IMG/VR virus record: IMGVR_UViG_3300028802_000012
Location: 1-64,000 of that record
From: a virus
Length of the DNA stretch: 64,000 nucleotides
Strand: one strand, 5' to 3'
The translations under genes were made by a program, and so were the position numbers. Within the stretch, counting starts at the first letter, position 1. Each line of letters opens with the position of its first letter. Shown here in pieces: positions 10,001-18,478 of the stretch. A model generated the notes under the pieces. That model saw only the letters and a list, made by a program, of their open reading frames with translations. It did no database searches and had not been told where the DNA came from.

Positions 10001-13000
10001 CGAGGTCGGTGGAGAGGCTGAGCAGGCGTTGGCTCGTATTCCGTCCGAGACCACGATGTTGGAGCCGCCGCCCAGGGCCGGTGAAGAAATCGCCAGTTCC
10101 GTGGCCGCTGCCGAGAACCGGATCCCTGAGGATCTCGAACAGGGCTATCTCCCTGGCATGCGGCCCAGAACGCGTCGTCCCAGTGCTGCGCAGCAGGCCG
10201 AAGCAACGGTCGATCAGATGCGGGAAGAAGTGCGAGGGCGCTATCAGGACGAACGGCGACGGTTTACCGAGAAAGAGATCTGGGCGCTGGCCGCGAAGTT
10301 GCGTCGAACGACACCGGAAAAGCTTCAGGAGATTCTCGAAGGCGCGCAAAACATGCGCGGCGACGAAGCTGCGACGGCTGGGTCGGCTCTTCGACAGGAG
10401 GGCGCAGCCCTGGGTGAGGAGACGCGGCTGGTCACTGAGGACTGGATGCGGGCCACACAGGATCTGAATGATGAGCTTCGACGGCGGGGCATTGACCCGG
10501 CAGATCTGCCCGCCCGTCGTGATGCCCTGGCGGGCAAAGATCCTATTCTCAACGATCTCGCCGATGAAGTCGAAGCGTCAGTGCTGGCCCAAGCAGAGTC
10601 GATGGATCGGTTTGAAGCCTGGCAGCGGGGCGACTTGAAGCGAGGATCGTCTGCCGCGCTCGAACTGCGGATGCGGCAGAAGCCGGTCTCTGCGCGCCGC
10701 GCGTATCGGCAGCTGAAGGCGAATCGCTCCTTCTATGAGGACATGCAGAATACGGCGAACGAGCTTCTGGCCAAGGGCGACCAGATGTCTGAGGCTGACT
10801 GGGAGAAGCTGACGTCGCTCCAAGAGCGGATGGGTCAGAAGGTCGGTTCGGGCGAGCTACTCGACGAAGTGAGTGGGCGCCGGATTCGTGACATCGAGCG
10901 CGAAGGCATTGCGAACGTTCAAGCCGGAAAGAAGCGAGCAGGTCGCGCACCGAAAGAAGCGCCACCTGAAACGCTGGCGGAACGCTACGGTCGGCTGGCT
11001 CGGCGCTTTGACGAATACAACGCCGAGGGCGACACTGACGCCGCACAAGCGATTCGGTCGATGATGGGCGACACTGTCGACGAGATGAAACTGCAGGCTG
11101 ATGAGCGAGCGATCAAGATCCTCGATCAGGAACTCCCCGACGCCAAGACGCCCGAAGAAGGCATGAAGATCATCCAGAAAGCTGTCGGGGATAAGGTCGC
11201 CCAGAAGCTCAACAAGGCCGCGCTTGCGGCCGAGGATGTTCGTGAAGGCCCTGGCGGCGTCGACCTGTCGATGAAGCAGTGGCGCGATCTTCAGAAGCTG
11301 CAGCGGGCGTTCCAGAACCGCATCGATCGAGCGTTCAAGGCCGAGTCGAACGAACAGGTCAGGATCGCCCTGCGCGCCCAGATGTCCAGGGCGCGAGACA
11401 TGATGAGTCGAGCGATCGATGATCCGACGTTTGCTCCAGCTTTGCAGGAGTTTCGGGATCGCGTGGCCGAGCTTCGGCAGCAGCCCGGTGTCGGTAAGAC
11501 GACGGGCGAACGACTGGCCAAAATTCTTGAAGATCAGTTCACGGATCGAACAGCCGAGAAAGCCTTTACGCAGAGCGCTCAGGACGAGGTTGGTCTGCTG
11601 CAGGCCAGGATTCGGGGTATTCGACAGCAGCTGGACGAGGCCATCAAAAACAAGGACGCACCGGGAGCCCAGGCGCGGGTCAAAGAACTTCTCCAGGACA
11701 TGCAGGATGTCGGCGGCGTTGGGAAAGTCGCGGCCGATCGTCAGCGTGAGCGGTTGATGCGCCAGAATCTTCACGATATTCCGGGTATTGATAAGTCTCA
11801 GCTGCGGGACGCGCTTGCGACGATCGACTTGCAGGACCCGAGTTCTATTCGGGCTGTGCTGGACGCCATGCAGAACCCGACGAAGTGGGATCTGTTTCGT
11901 GAGCGACTGTATCAAGCGCGCCTCTCCAACCCCTGGACCTGGCTGACGAACTTCAGTTCCAATGTGCTGACGGCGGGCGGGCATCTCGGTTTGCAGAACC
12001 CTCTTGAACGTCTGTACGGGGGCGAAGCAGCCGGTGGATCTCGTGCCGCCTGGGAAGAATTCAAAGCTGCACGAGGAGAAGCCGGACAGCGAGCCTGGGA
12101 TGTCCTGAAGTCGGGTCGGTCGCAGCAGAACCTGGAACAACTCGCGTCGGGTGACATGGGGGGTCTGCGGCGGGAGTTCACGACCGAGCAGGGCGCTTCG
12201 GAGTGGTATCACCGATTGTCGACGCGGCCTCTTGAAGCCGGAGACCAGTCGCTGGGCTATATGGTCTACCAGTCCGAGATCGGCAAGCTGGCTCAGCGTC
12301 AGGCCGACCGCCTCTTGAAGGCGGGCGATGCGCGCGTCCAGGGGATGACGCCGCTTGAAGCGCGCAAGTCGATCATGACGGATATCTGGGACCACCCGGA
12401 GATTATCGAAGAAGCGCGTAAGATCCGCGATCAGGTGCTGTTGCGCGAGCACGGGTCTCAGGGCTGGGAACGGGCGCTGCAGCATGTAGCAGCTTGGAGG
12501 GATCCAGGTCTGAAACCGGGTATGAAAGACTACGCCCGTGCTGCCGTGATGGATTTCGTGCTGCCGTTCTTCAACGTCCCGCTGAACTACGCGAGACAGG
12601 GCGTGCAGCGATCGCTTGGTGCGCCGTTTTATGCCTACTCTGGGGCGCAGAAGCTGCGGGCCGGAGATCGGGTCGGAGCAGCTCAGGACTTTGCAAAGGG
12701 GACGATCGGCGCAGCGGCGATGACCTCAGCGGCTGCGCTGTATTACGGCGACGCGCTGACGGGGGCTGGCCCCGATGATCCTGGGGATCGCGCGATCTGG
12801 CTCCGAACGCATCAGCCCTTCTCCTGGAAAGATCCGCTCGGCAATTGGCATTCCTATCAAGGCACACCGCTGGCGATTCCGTTCGCGATCGTCGCTGGGG
12901 CTGGGGAGGGCTGGGAGAAGCCGGGATCCACTCCGATTGTGGGCGGCGAGCCGATGTCGAAGCTCGCAGGCGGCGCGCTCGGGATCGTAACCGGAGCGGG

Positions 13001-13766
13001 TCGCGGCATCGCGTCGCAGTCGTTCTTGCAGGGCCTCTCGCAGGGGATGGAAGTCCTGACGAATCCCAACTTCTCAGCAGGGAACGCGGCTCAGCTCGGA
13101 GCCAATCTGGCCTTGACGTACGGCGGCGCGGCCGGGTTGAGCGCCGGAGTCCCAACTCTGACGGGTATGGCGGGCTTTCTGGCGTCGATCACCGATCGCA
13201 TGGAACGCGACGCGGGTCGACCGTCGGGGAAAGATGCCGGCGAGTTCGTCCAGAACGTTGGGGCACGGGTGGCCTCACGGATTCCCGTCGCTCGTTGGAA
13301 TCTCGATCCGCGCATCGGCGCATACGGTGAGCCCGTGGTCAATCAGCGAAGTCTGCAAGCCGCGGGGCCTCTAGCGCTTGATCCGTACTGGCGCGGACCG
13401 GCACCAGGCGGAAACGAACGAATCAGTCAGGATCTCGGGGCTCTTGGCGTAGGTCGTCCTCCGGCACCGGATGCTCTCACGATTCAGGGGTATGACGTTC
13501 CACTGACGATTCATGAACAACGTGAATTCGATACGGTCTATGGGCAAACGTACCGTGAGATCCTCGATGAACTCGAAAAATCTCGCGTCGAGACGACGGA
13601 GAAGACGGGTCAACGCCCGGTCTATAGTGCCGATCTGTATCTCCGCTTGCGAGAGGCGGCAAGAAAAGCAGCGCGGGGGCAGATTCTGGCGACGATTCCG
13701 GCTGCTGATCTAGAAGCCCGATTGACGCGGAGTATTGATCAGAAGCTGGCGGCCCCGAGGAGATAG
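7041..13766 (+). CDS. Giant polyvalent-type virion protein with ADP-ribosyltransferase-like domain
   Basis: 2241 residues. An N-terminal Gln/Glu-rich coiled coil (about 30-130) is followed by Pro-rich linkers. Residues about 500-760 look like an ADP-ribosyltransferase of the phage polyvalent (ART-PolyVal) kind: FYHGT, GPGYYLTSDPRVAGSYAE, LLDLD, AGYDGMVHTGG and HDVTIVFPE in order. A long helical and coiled-coil region runs from about 1040 to 1560. The C-terminal part (from about 1840, PFFNVPLNYARQ, then ALYYGDALTG and WHSYQGTPLA) resembles large-polyvalent-protein domain LPD38. Such proteins are usually packaged and ejected with the DNA and can modify host targets. Assignment is by motif memory; the catalytic activity is unproven. 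Confidence 0.7.
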   Translation: MPLPRLPDISLDSWIRDQQQQFERTISGLAEATEFKDAISDIESQVPADYPHPGGTDQWADAQRQQQEEEYRRQQDEDERRKAQQQADENQRQLDAYLNEKMRYEQEQQQQDALTQAQGQAQDLGIPSPDQAAASFQQIQPGDLPQPVQDFHSFADQIEQGQTPEGLQAPPPVKRGVPSPYSLTPPEEPLQAPPPLEEAPPPRRGVPSPYTLSPPPEPERPYWTPTAREAEGMGPAVGPDWLPEPIRQAAGVVKKGLVDAVHAAPQEDISLPTGRQVHVPGFAQQAVGSFSAAMEPVQAVDDYTAARLDPETWYFARDGIARTELDPGEFDRWNELQGSRRLAQGTKTTWTPEETAEIQHTSEKIDRIYQSIKDDPDKLNDYAKASPAYEITRGITHTVLGGALGNVVGGAAGSAARGLGAGHRAIKAAEYAGDIAAQTAFDPTTPAIQPLGDLALRGVGAGIRGTRSLAGRAGEALVRSADDVPEGVQRLGSGVSPEESRRFYHGTAGEFGRPDPGKFDEDGLFGPGYYLTSDPRVAGSYAETRGGRIPVDNPYTTWSKEAIQAGIDRAYKELEDPSLDFGTSRDIMDDLDLLEAARDDLVLPSPRSGPNVRAIDVPKNLNLLDLDKPVTADQAQRVIDATRKAGFPDSADELQAHIDMKREAIRRESTYRQPTSDPNIAYDTGQELHEELAYRLNEDYQTVVDTDLYSDKPGANRLLRDAGYDGMVHTGGKRVPLQDADGKPIEHDVTIVFPESLDKIRNAFSGEAGGSGVIPNLRRPLFNAAQGAFLGASSEELQAREEGRDADPARRLRSAGIGAGLAMLAGSRGARRVAGRALQAVGSGVVPEGAAQAARKVPVEFKTAKGSSYELLPDGTTIRNKAARSDPGHEGDFGIKPQSDATYFLTSENYPKLGLPEGPSRIVDHGDGTLSVATQNANGRWGIAPSSRNVPYETEPAVGLHPLEVWGPQKVNGLPAYKDVHFGNVITEVGGEAEQALARIPSETTMLEPPPRAGEEIASSVAAAENRIPEDLEQGYLPGMRPRTRRPSAAQQAEATVDQMREEVRGRYQDERRRFTEKEIWALAAKLRRTTPEKLQEILEGAQNMRGDEAATAGSALRQEGAALGEETRLVTEDWMRATQDLNDELRRRGIDPADLPARRDALAGKDPILNDLADEVEASVLAQAESMDRFEAWQRGDLKRGSSAALELRMRQKPVSARRAYRQLKANRSFYEDMQNTANELLAKGDQMSEADWEKLTSLQERMGQKVGSGELLDEVSGRRIRDIEREGIANVQAGKKRAGRAPKEAPPETLAERYGRLARRFDEYNAEGDTDAAQAIRSMMGDTVDEMKLQADERAIKILDQELPDAKTPEEGMKIIQKAVGDKVAQKLNKAALAAEDVREGPGGVDLSMKQWRDLQKLQRAFQNRIDRAFKAESNEQVRIALRAQMSRARDMMSRAIDDPTFAPALQEFRDRVAELRQQPGVGKTTGERLAKILEDQFTDRTAEKAFTQSAQDEVGLLQARIRGIRQQLDEAIKNKDAPGAQARVKELLQDMQDVGGVGKVAADRQRERLMRQNLHDIPGIDKSQLRDALATIDLQDPSSIRAVLDAMQNPTKWDLFRERLYQARLSNPWTWLTNFSSNVLTAGGHLGLQNPLERLYGGEAAGGSRAAWEEFKAARGEAGQRAWDVLKSGRSQQNLEQLASGDMGGLRREFTTEQGASEWYHRLSTRPLEAGDQSLGYMVYQSEIGKLAQRQADRLLKAGDARVQGMTPLEARKSIMTDIWDHPEIIEEARKIRDQVLLREHGSQGWERALQHVAAWRDPGLKPGMKDYARAAVMDFVLPFFNVPLNYARQGVQRSLGAPFYAYSGAQKLRAGDRVGAAQDFAKGTIGAAAMTSAAALYYGDALTGAGPDDPGDRAIWLRTHQPFSWKDPLGNWHSYQGTPLAIPFAIVAGAGEGWEKPGSTPIVGGEPMSKLAGGALGIVTGAGRGIASQSFLQGLSQGMEVLTNPNFSAGNAAQLGANLALTYGGAAGLSAGVPTLTGMAGFLASITDRMERDAGRPSGKDAGEFVQNVGARVASRIPVARWNLDPRIGAYGEPVVNQRSLQAAGPLALDPYWRGPAPGGNERISQDLGALGVGRPPAPDALTIQGYDVPLTIHEQREFDTVYGQTYREILDELEKSRVETTEKTGQRPVYSADLYLRLREAARKAARGQILATIPAADLEARLTRSIDQKLAAPRR

Positions 13767-13768
13767 TC

Positions 13769-15148
13769 ATGGCGCGGATGACGCAACAGGAATTCGATCA
13801 ACTTCTGGCGAGCCATATCCGGGGCGGAGAAGATCTTCGCCACTCAAAGGCCTTGCCACCGAAGAAGATTCCGAATCCCGCGCTAGCTAATATGACCCCG
13901 GCGCAGGCCATCCTGGCAAAAGAAGCCGGGATGGATACGATCATGGTCAGCCCGCAACGTTGGCAGGGCGTGGATACGCTGATCGAGGCGTATCAGAACG
14001 ACGACGGGTCCTGGGAAGTGCAGCAGGAGTCTCAGGACAAGCCGACAATCTCTTCAACGTCGTCCGTCGGACCTGCCCAGCGAGCCCTCGCGGAAGCGAA
14101 GGCTCAAGCCGAGAAAGATCAACGTGACTGGAACCGGACACATGGCCCAGGCACGGTTGATCCAGTCACCGGGGAACCAGGTCGGGGTTCGGGACTGGAT
14201 GAAACCCATGCTGAGCGGACGAAGCGTGAATTCGAAGCGCAGGACCAGGCGGGGCAACAGGAAACACGAGAAGCGGCGCGGCGGGCTGAGTTGCGAGCTA
14301 TCGACGCCCAACGCCTGCAGGCCGAGCAGCAAGCTGAACAGAACCGCCTTGCTCGCGACCGGCTTGATTTTGATAAAGATAAAGATCTCCGCCCACAGCT
14401 CGCCGGCACGCCGACCGATACGACCAGAAACATCGGCGTCTGGGACCCGGCATCTCAGACCTTGCGGTCGGTCGAGAACCCGATGTACGACGCGGCCAAA
14501 GTCGAGGCCGCCAGGCTGAAAGACCAGCTGTCGACGGGGATCGCCCTCAACCAGATCACGGCCCAGCAGGCTGCCCAGCAGTACAAGCAGTGGTGGGATA
14601 CCAACGTCGAACTGCCCTTCAAGCAGTCAGCGGAAGTCCGCGCCCGCGCCACCGAACAGCGCGAAGCCCTGGCGGCTGAAGACCGCCGGAAGCAATTCGC
14701 CTCGGACTTCAGCCTGCGGCAGAACACTCTGGGGTTCAATGCCGGGGACGCCGCCGTCAAGAACGAGATCAGTTTGCTGCCGTATCGGGCCGGCCCGACC
14801 GAAGCGGCGGAAATGTCCTCGGCCATTACCTCGCTCGGCCAGGGCGGCAAGATCGCCGGCCCCGACGCCGGAGCGGGGATCAACTTTACGCCCGAAGCCT
14901 TTCAGTTCGACCGACCAGACTTTGACAAGATCGCCCAGAAAGCGACGAAGAACGCCCTGAAAGGGATCACGAAGTACACGCCGGAAGGGAAGTTCTCGCA
15001 GGGCGATTACTCGGGGATCTCGATGCCGTCTGGACAGGGCGCCCCGTCGTCGACGGGCGGCGGCATCGACTTGAGTACGCTCTGGAATCAGTACCTCCAG
15101 AACGGCGTTGCGCCCTATCAAGGGCCGGAAGACGATGCCAAGGGCTAA
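13769..15148 (+). CDS. Helical hypothetical virion-region protein
   Basis: ATG start 2 nt after the preceding stop, with GGAGATAG as ribosome-binding site. The 459-residue product has a compact N-terminus (MTQQEFDQLLASHIRGG), then a long charged helical stretch rich in Gln, Glu, Arg and Ala from about 110 to 310 that should form a coiled coil. The C-terminus is Gly/Ser-rich. No family is recognised. Its place between the polyvalent protein and the scaffold gene suggests a virion or morphogenesis role. Confidence 0.65.
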   Translation: MARMTQQEFDQLLASHIRGGEDLRHSKALPPKKIPNPALANMTPAQAILAKEAGMDTIMVSPQRWQGVDTLIEAYQNDDGSWEVQQESQDKPTISSTSSVGPAQRALAEAKAQAEKDQRDWNRTHGPGTVDPVTGEPGRGSGLDETHAERTKREFEAQDQAGQQETREAARRAELRAIDAQRLQAEQQAEQNRLARDRLDFDKDKDLRPQLAGTPTDTTRNIGVWDPASQTLRSVENPMYDAAKVEAARLKDQLSTGIALNQITAQQAAQQYKQWWDTNVELPFKQSAEVRARATEQREALAAEDRRKQFASDFSLRQNTLGFNAGDAAVKNEISLLPYRAGPTEAAEMSSAITSLGQGGKIAGPDAGAGINFTPEAFQFDRPDFDKIAQKATKNALKGITKYTPEGKFSQGDYSGISMPSGQGAPSSTGGGIDLSTLWNQYLQNGVAPYQGPEDDAKG

Positions 15149-15160
15149 TCATGCCTGGAC

Positions 15161-15187
15161 GTAGCACACGTGCGAGTACTGTGCTAC
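15161..15187. other. Intergenic hairpin upstream of the scaffold-capsid genes
   Basis: GTAGCAC at 15161-15167 pairs perfectly with GTGCTAC at 15181-15187 around a 13-nt loop. It lies between the stop at 15148 and the ATG at 15207. It has no T-run, so RNA processing or a weak terminator is as likely as termination. Confidence 0.55.
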
Positions 15188-15206
15188 GCTAAGGCCGGAG
15201 TGTCGT

Positions 15207-16154
15207 ATGTCTCTCCCCCCGACCGATCCGCTCAATCCTGCATCCGGGAACGGCTCATCTGAGGACCAGCGTGTTCGGGCCGCGAACCTCGCTGCGCCTC
15301 CGCCGCCCACCGCCCCGACTTCGGACCCCTCGTCAGAGCAGGCCCCCGAGGACACCACGGATTGGTTCCGGGCTGCCTTCGCCACCATGCGTGGCCAGCA
15401 GTACGGAGCGGCCCCCCGTGAGGATCCCACCGAGGCTCCCCCTGCTTTCACGAGTACGCCGCCTGAGTCGACCGTGTTCGGTGATAGACCTGCCCCGGGA
15501 CGTGAGTCGGGTCAGCCTTCGGAGAGAACACCACCGTCGTCTCAGCGACGACGACAGCAGGCATCGCCCCCACCCCAGGAAGAATTCAATAGGGCTGTCC
15601 AATCGGAAGTCGATCGACGGCTCGATAAATTCAACCGGGAAGAGGCGATTCGGCGGCAGCGCGAACTTGAGGTTCGCCAGCACCAGCAGGAACGCTACCT
15701 GCGAGACAACGACCCGCACGAGTACGCTCGCCTGGTTCGTGAGCGTGAGGTCGAGCAGGCCGAAACCTCCAGGAAGCTCCAGGAGATCCAGAGTTTTGCG
15801 ACCGAGCAGGTGACGACCTACGATCGGCACGTGCTCGATCCGATTTTCAAGGCGCTCCCGGAATCCGATCGGCGCGAGATCCTGTCTCAAATTGAGGCCG
15901 GACTCGAAGGCCGAGGCAAAGCTGCCCAGGCTGCCCTGAAGGCGTTGGAGCGTCAGTACGTCGACAAAGGACGCCAATCGGCCCGCCAGAGTCTGATGCA
16001 GGATCCGACCTTTATCAAGGAGATCCTGACCAGGTACGGCGGCCAGAGTCCCGAGCCGACGTCGATCTCCGCCCTGCCCACGTCGCCCGGCACTGAGAGC
16101 GACAACATGAATGACCGGTTACGCGCGGCGGCGGCTGCTTCGCGCAAGCGGTAG
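15207..16154 (+). CDS. Probable capsid scaffolding protein
   Basis: 315 residues, immediately upstream of the major capsid gene, which is the usual place for a scaffold. The first 120 residues are Pro/Ser/Thr-rich and disordered. The rest is a long charged helical region (QEEFNRAVQSEVDRRLDKF, then repeated Glu/Gln/Arg heptads) expected to form a coiled coil. The C-terminus is basic (AAAAASRKR), as in many scaffolds that contact the capsid protein. The call rests on position and composition, not on a recognised family. Confidence 0.65.
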   Translation: MSLPPTDPLNPASGNGSSEDQRVRAANLAAPPPPTAPTSDPSSEQAPEDTTDWFRAAFATMRGQQYGAAPREDPTEAPPAFTSTPPESTVFGDRPAPGRESGQPSERTPPSSQRRRQQASPPPQEEFNRAVQSEVDRRLDKFNREEAIRRQRELEVRQHQQERYLRDNDPHEYARLVREREVEQAETSRKLQEIQSFATEQVTTYDRHVLDPIFKALPESDRREILSQIEAGLEGRGKAAQAALKALERQYVDKGRQSARQSLMQDPTFIKEILTRYGGQSPEPTSISALPTSPGTESDNMNDRLRAAAAASRKR

Positions 16155-16172
16155 ACGCAGGGAGCCTCGACC

Positions 16173-17189
16173 ATGAGCTATACCCAGGTCGTCACCCGAG
16201 GGACGGGTCCTACCTACTCGTCCACCCCGGGGACCCATCCGCTGATCCCCGAACAGGTCAGCCAGACGATCATCAAGGCCTCGATTCAGAAGTCGGCCGT
16301 CCGTCAGCTGCTGAAGACCCGGACTATGAGCACGGCCCAGCAGCGCATGCCGGTGCTGGCCACGAAGCCGCAGGCGTATTTCGTCACCGGCGACACCGGC
16401 CTCAAGCAGACGACCTCGATGTCCTGGACGAACAAGTTCCTGGATGCCGAAGAGCTGGCGGTGATCGTTCCGATCCCCGAGAAGCTCCTGGACGACGTCG
16501 GGTACGACCTCTGGGGCGAGATCAAGCCGGAGTTGGAAGAAGCGCTGGGCATCGCTCTCGATGCGGCGGTCCTGTTCGGCTACAACAAGCCGGCGTCATG
16601 GCCTGCCAGCATCGTTGCGGCGGCCATCGCGGCCGGGAATACCGTCACCCAGACGGTCCAGACGACCACCCACGACGTGGCGGACGACATCAACAACGTG
16701 ATGGCGGCGGTCGAACTGGACGGCTACGACGTCAACGGGTTCTTCATTCGGAACTCGATGAAGGCCGAGCTACGCGGCCTGCGCGACAACCAGCACGGGT
16801 TCATTTTCAACCCGCCGGCAGATTCGGGTCTGACCAACACGGTCTACAAGGGCACGATCTACGGCGAGAAGGCCGTCTCGTCGATGTCCGGCATCTTCGA
16901 AGATGAAGACCTCGGGACCTACGGTCGCGCGGCCAACTCGGTCAAGCTGATCGCTGGCGATTGGTCGCAGGGCATCCTGGGGATTCGGCAGGACCTGACC
17001 TGGAAGATGCTCGACCAGTCGGTGATCACCGACGGGGATGGCAACATCATCTGGAACCTGCCCCAGCAGGATATGGTGGCGCTCCGGGTCGTACAGCGCG
17101 TCGCGTTCCAAGTACCGAACCCCCTCAACCGCCTGAACATGGTAGAAGGAACCCGGTACCCGTTTTCTGTATTGAGAGACATAGCGTAG
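16173..17189 (+). CDS. Major capsid protein (HK97 fold)
   Basis: 338 residues. It shows the HK97-like order: a short N-terminal helix region (VSQTIIKASIQKSAVRQLL), a strand pair with ATKPQAYFVTGDTGLKQTT, the E-loop/spine-helix block (ELAVIVPIPEKLLDD, then EIKPELEEALGIALD), a P-domain region (DINNVMAAVELDGYDVNGF) and a C-terminal A-domain ending in the usual sheet (QQDMVALRVVQRVAFQVPNP). It builds the icosahedral shell. The gene follows the probable scaffold by 18 nt and is followed by a GC hairpin. Length is normal for the family. Confidence 0.9.
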   Translation: MSYTQVVTRGTGPTYSSTPGTHPLIPEQVSQTIIKASIQKSAVRQLLKTRTMSTAQQRMPVLATKPQAYFVTGDTGLKQTTSMSWTNKFLDAEELAVIVPIPEKLLDDVGYDLWGEIKPELEEALGIALDAAVLFGYNKPASWPASIVAAAIAAGNTVTQTVQTTTHDVADDINNVMAAVELDGYDVNGFFIRNSMKAELRGLRDNQHGFIFNPPADSGLTNTVYKGTIYGEKAVSSMSGIFEDEDLGTYGRAANSVKLIAGDWSQGILGIRQDLTWKMLDQSVITDGDGNIIWNLPQQDMVALRVVQRVAFQVPNPLNRLNMVEGTRYPFSVLRDIA

Positions 17190-17215
17190 TCGCAAAGATT
17201 ACACGACAGGCGATG

Positions 17216-17231
17216 GGGGGCTTCGGCCCCC
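17216..17231 (+). terminator. TTCG-capped GC hairpin after the major capsid gene
   Basis: GGGGGC TTCG GCCCCC forms a 6-bp stem with a stable tetraloop in the 57-nt gap behind the capsid gene. There is no T-run, so it may act as an mRNA-stabilising or partial termination element that raises capsid expression over downstream genes. Confidence 0.6.
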
Positions 17232-17246
17232 GTCCGAGGAGTTTCG

Positions 17247-17666
17247 ATGAGCAGTGCAGGACCTTCCGGCATTCGCCAGGAACTGGCGACGGCCGATCAT
17301 CCCGCGCAGGCGACGCCGGCGACCACAGAAAGCTTTGTCGTCGGTGAAGTTCAGATGAATGCCACGGTCACCGAAGTGGCCATCATTCCGGCGATCACTC
17401 AGGCTGGCGCCGATTCGACCACCCGGACCCTGACCCTCCAGAATCGAGGGACCACCGGCGTCGGGACCACGGCGATTGCAACCTTCACCACCGACGTTGC
17501 CGGTGGGGGGTTTGTCGCCAACGACGAAAAACTGATGACGCTGTCGGTCGTCGCGAATGCCACGAACGTCGCGGTCGGCGACGTGCTGGCCGTGGTCGAG
17601 ACCATCGCGTCCACCGGAGCCACTCATCCCGCGTTGCAGGTCGTCGTGCGCGGCGTAGCCCGCTAG
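17247..17666 (+). CDS. Small beta-rich protein after capsid, possible decoration or head protein
   Basis: 139 residues, ATG with GAGGAG just upstream. The sequence is dominated by Val, Thr, Ala and Gly in short alternating strands (TESFVVGEVQMNATVTEVAI, QNRGTTGVGTTAIATFTT), as expected for a small beta-sandwich. The location directly after the major capsid gene is typical of capsid-decorating or head-completion proteins. No specific family is recognised. Confidence 0.6.
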   Translation: MSSAGPSGIRQELATADHPAQATPATTESFVVGEVQMNATVTEVAIIPAITQAGADSTTRTLTLQNRGTTGVGTTAIATFTTDVAGGGFVANDEKLMTLSVVANATNVAVGDVLAVVETIASTGATHPALQVVVRGVAR

Positions 17667-17676
17667 GAGAAGAGAT

Positions 17677-18408
17677 ATGGCCGACGATGTCGCCTACATC
17701 CAGATGACGCAGGCTCAGGCCGATGCCAGCTACGGCAAGCTACAGCCGGGTCGAATATTGCGGGTCGATCAGGATCGGGCTGATCGCTGGATCACCGCTG
17801 GGCTGGCTGAGCCCTCCGACGAGGGTGCCTACCAGCAGCAGCTGGACGCCCGTGTCGAGACCATCAAAGACCGCGAAGGACGCTTTGCCCAGCTGAACCG
17901 CGATGACAAGGCCGCGCTCTGGGACGTCAGCACCCACCGTGATGCCCTGACGGCGCCCGAAGCAGGCCTCCGCGCGGCGGTGGAAGCTGGCGTTCCGCTG
18001 GTGAACCTGGGCCGACTCAGGACGCCAGAGGGTCTGCCGATCGATCCTGATGCGTCAGTCGAAGAGATTCTGGAAGCGCGGCAGAATCTGCATCCGGAAC
18101 TGCTGGCACCACTGACCAGCCATGAGCGGGCCAGTACCTCCGGCGGCGGATCGCACTACGATATGCCGATGCCGCTGAACCCAGAACTGCGCCAGCAGGA
18201 ACGGATCATCCGCCAGAACGAGCGCAACGCGCAGTCCGAGGCCTACGCCAACGAGCAGGAAGGTCAGGCGGCATCGCAGGACACGACGACCTTGTCGCCG
18301 TCGATTCGGCAGCAGGCAGCCGCTCGACGGTCCCAGGCGCAGCACTCAGAGAAGCCGGCACCGCCAGCGCCGACTCCTCCATCGGCTCCGACTCCACCCC
18401 CGTCGTAA
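17677..18408 (+). CDS. Hypothetical virion-region protein
   Basis: 243 residues with AGGAGAAG before the ATG. The N-terminal half is compact (MADDVAYIQMTQAQADASYGK, then GRILRVDQDRADRWITAGLAE) and resembles the small domain that many phages place after the capsid gene. The second half is charged and ends in Pro/Ala-rich sequence. No catalytic motif is visible. Confidence 0.65.
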   Translation: MADDVAYIQMTQAQADASYGKLQPGRILRVDQDRADRWITAGLAEPSDEGAYQQQLDARVETIKDREGRFAQLNRDDKAALWDVSTHRDALTAPEAGLRAAVEAGVPLVNLGRLRTPEGLPIDPDASVEEILEARQNLHPELLAPLTSHERASTSGGGSHYDMPMPLNPELRQQERIIRQNERNAQSEAYANEQEGQAASQDTTTLSPSIRQQAAARRSQAQHSEKPAPPAPTPPSAPTPPPS

Positions 18409-18425
18409 TCGGGGGCGTGTTTCAC

Positions 18426-18455
18426 GAGGGGCCAGGCTGTCTCACCTGGTCCCTC
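18426..18455 (+). terminator. 11-bp intergenic hairpin
   Basis: GAGGGGCCAGG (18426-18436) pairs with CCTGGTCCCTC (18445-18455), with one G-U pair and an 8-nt loop. It lies between two virion genes. No clear T-run follows, so it may be a partial terminator or processing site. Confidence 0.55.
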
Positions 18456-18478
18456 TCCTGTGGCTCTGTGAGGAAACC

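Noticed and set aside
10857-12485. Minus-strand frame of 542 codons
   Set aside because: Antisense shadow of the polyvalent-like gene caused by GC codon bias.
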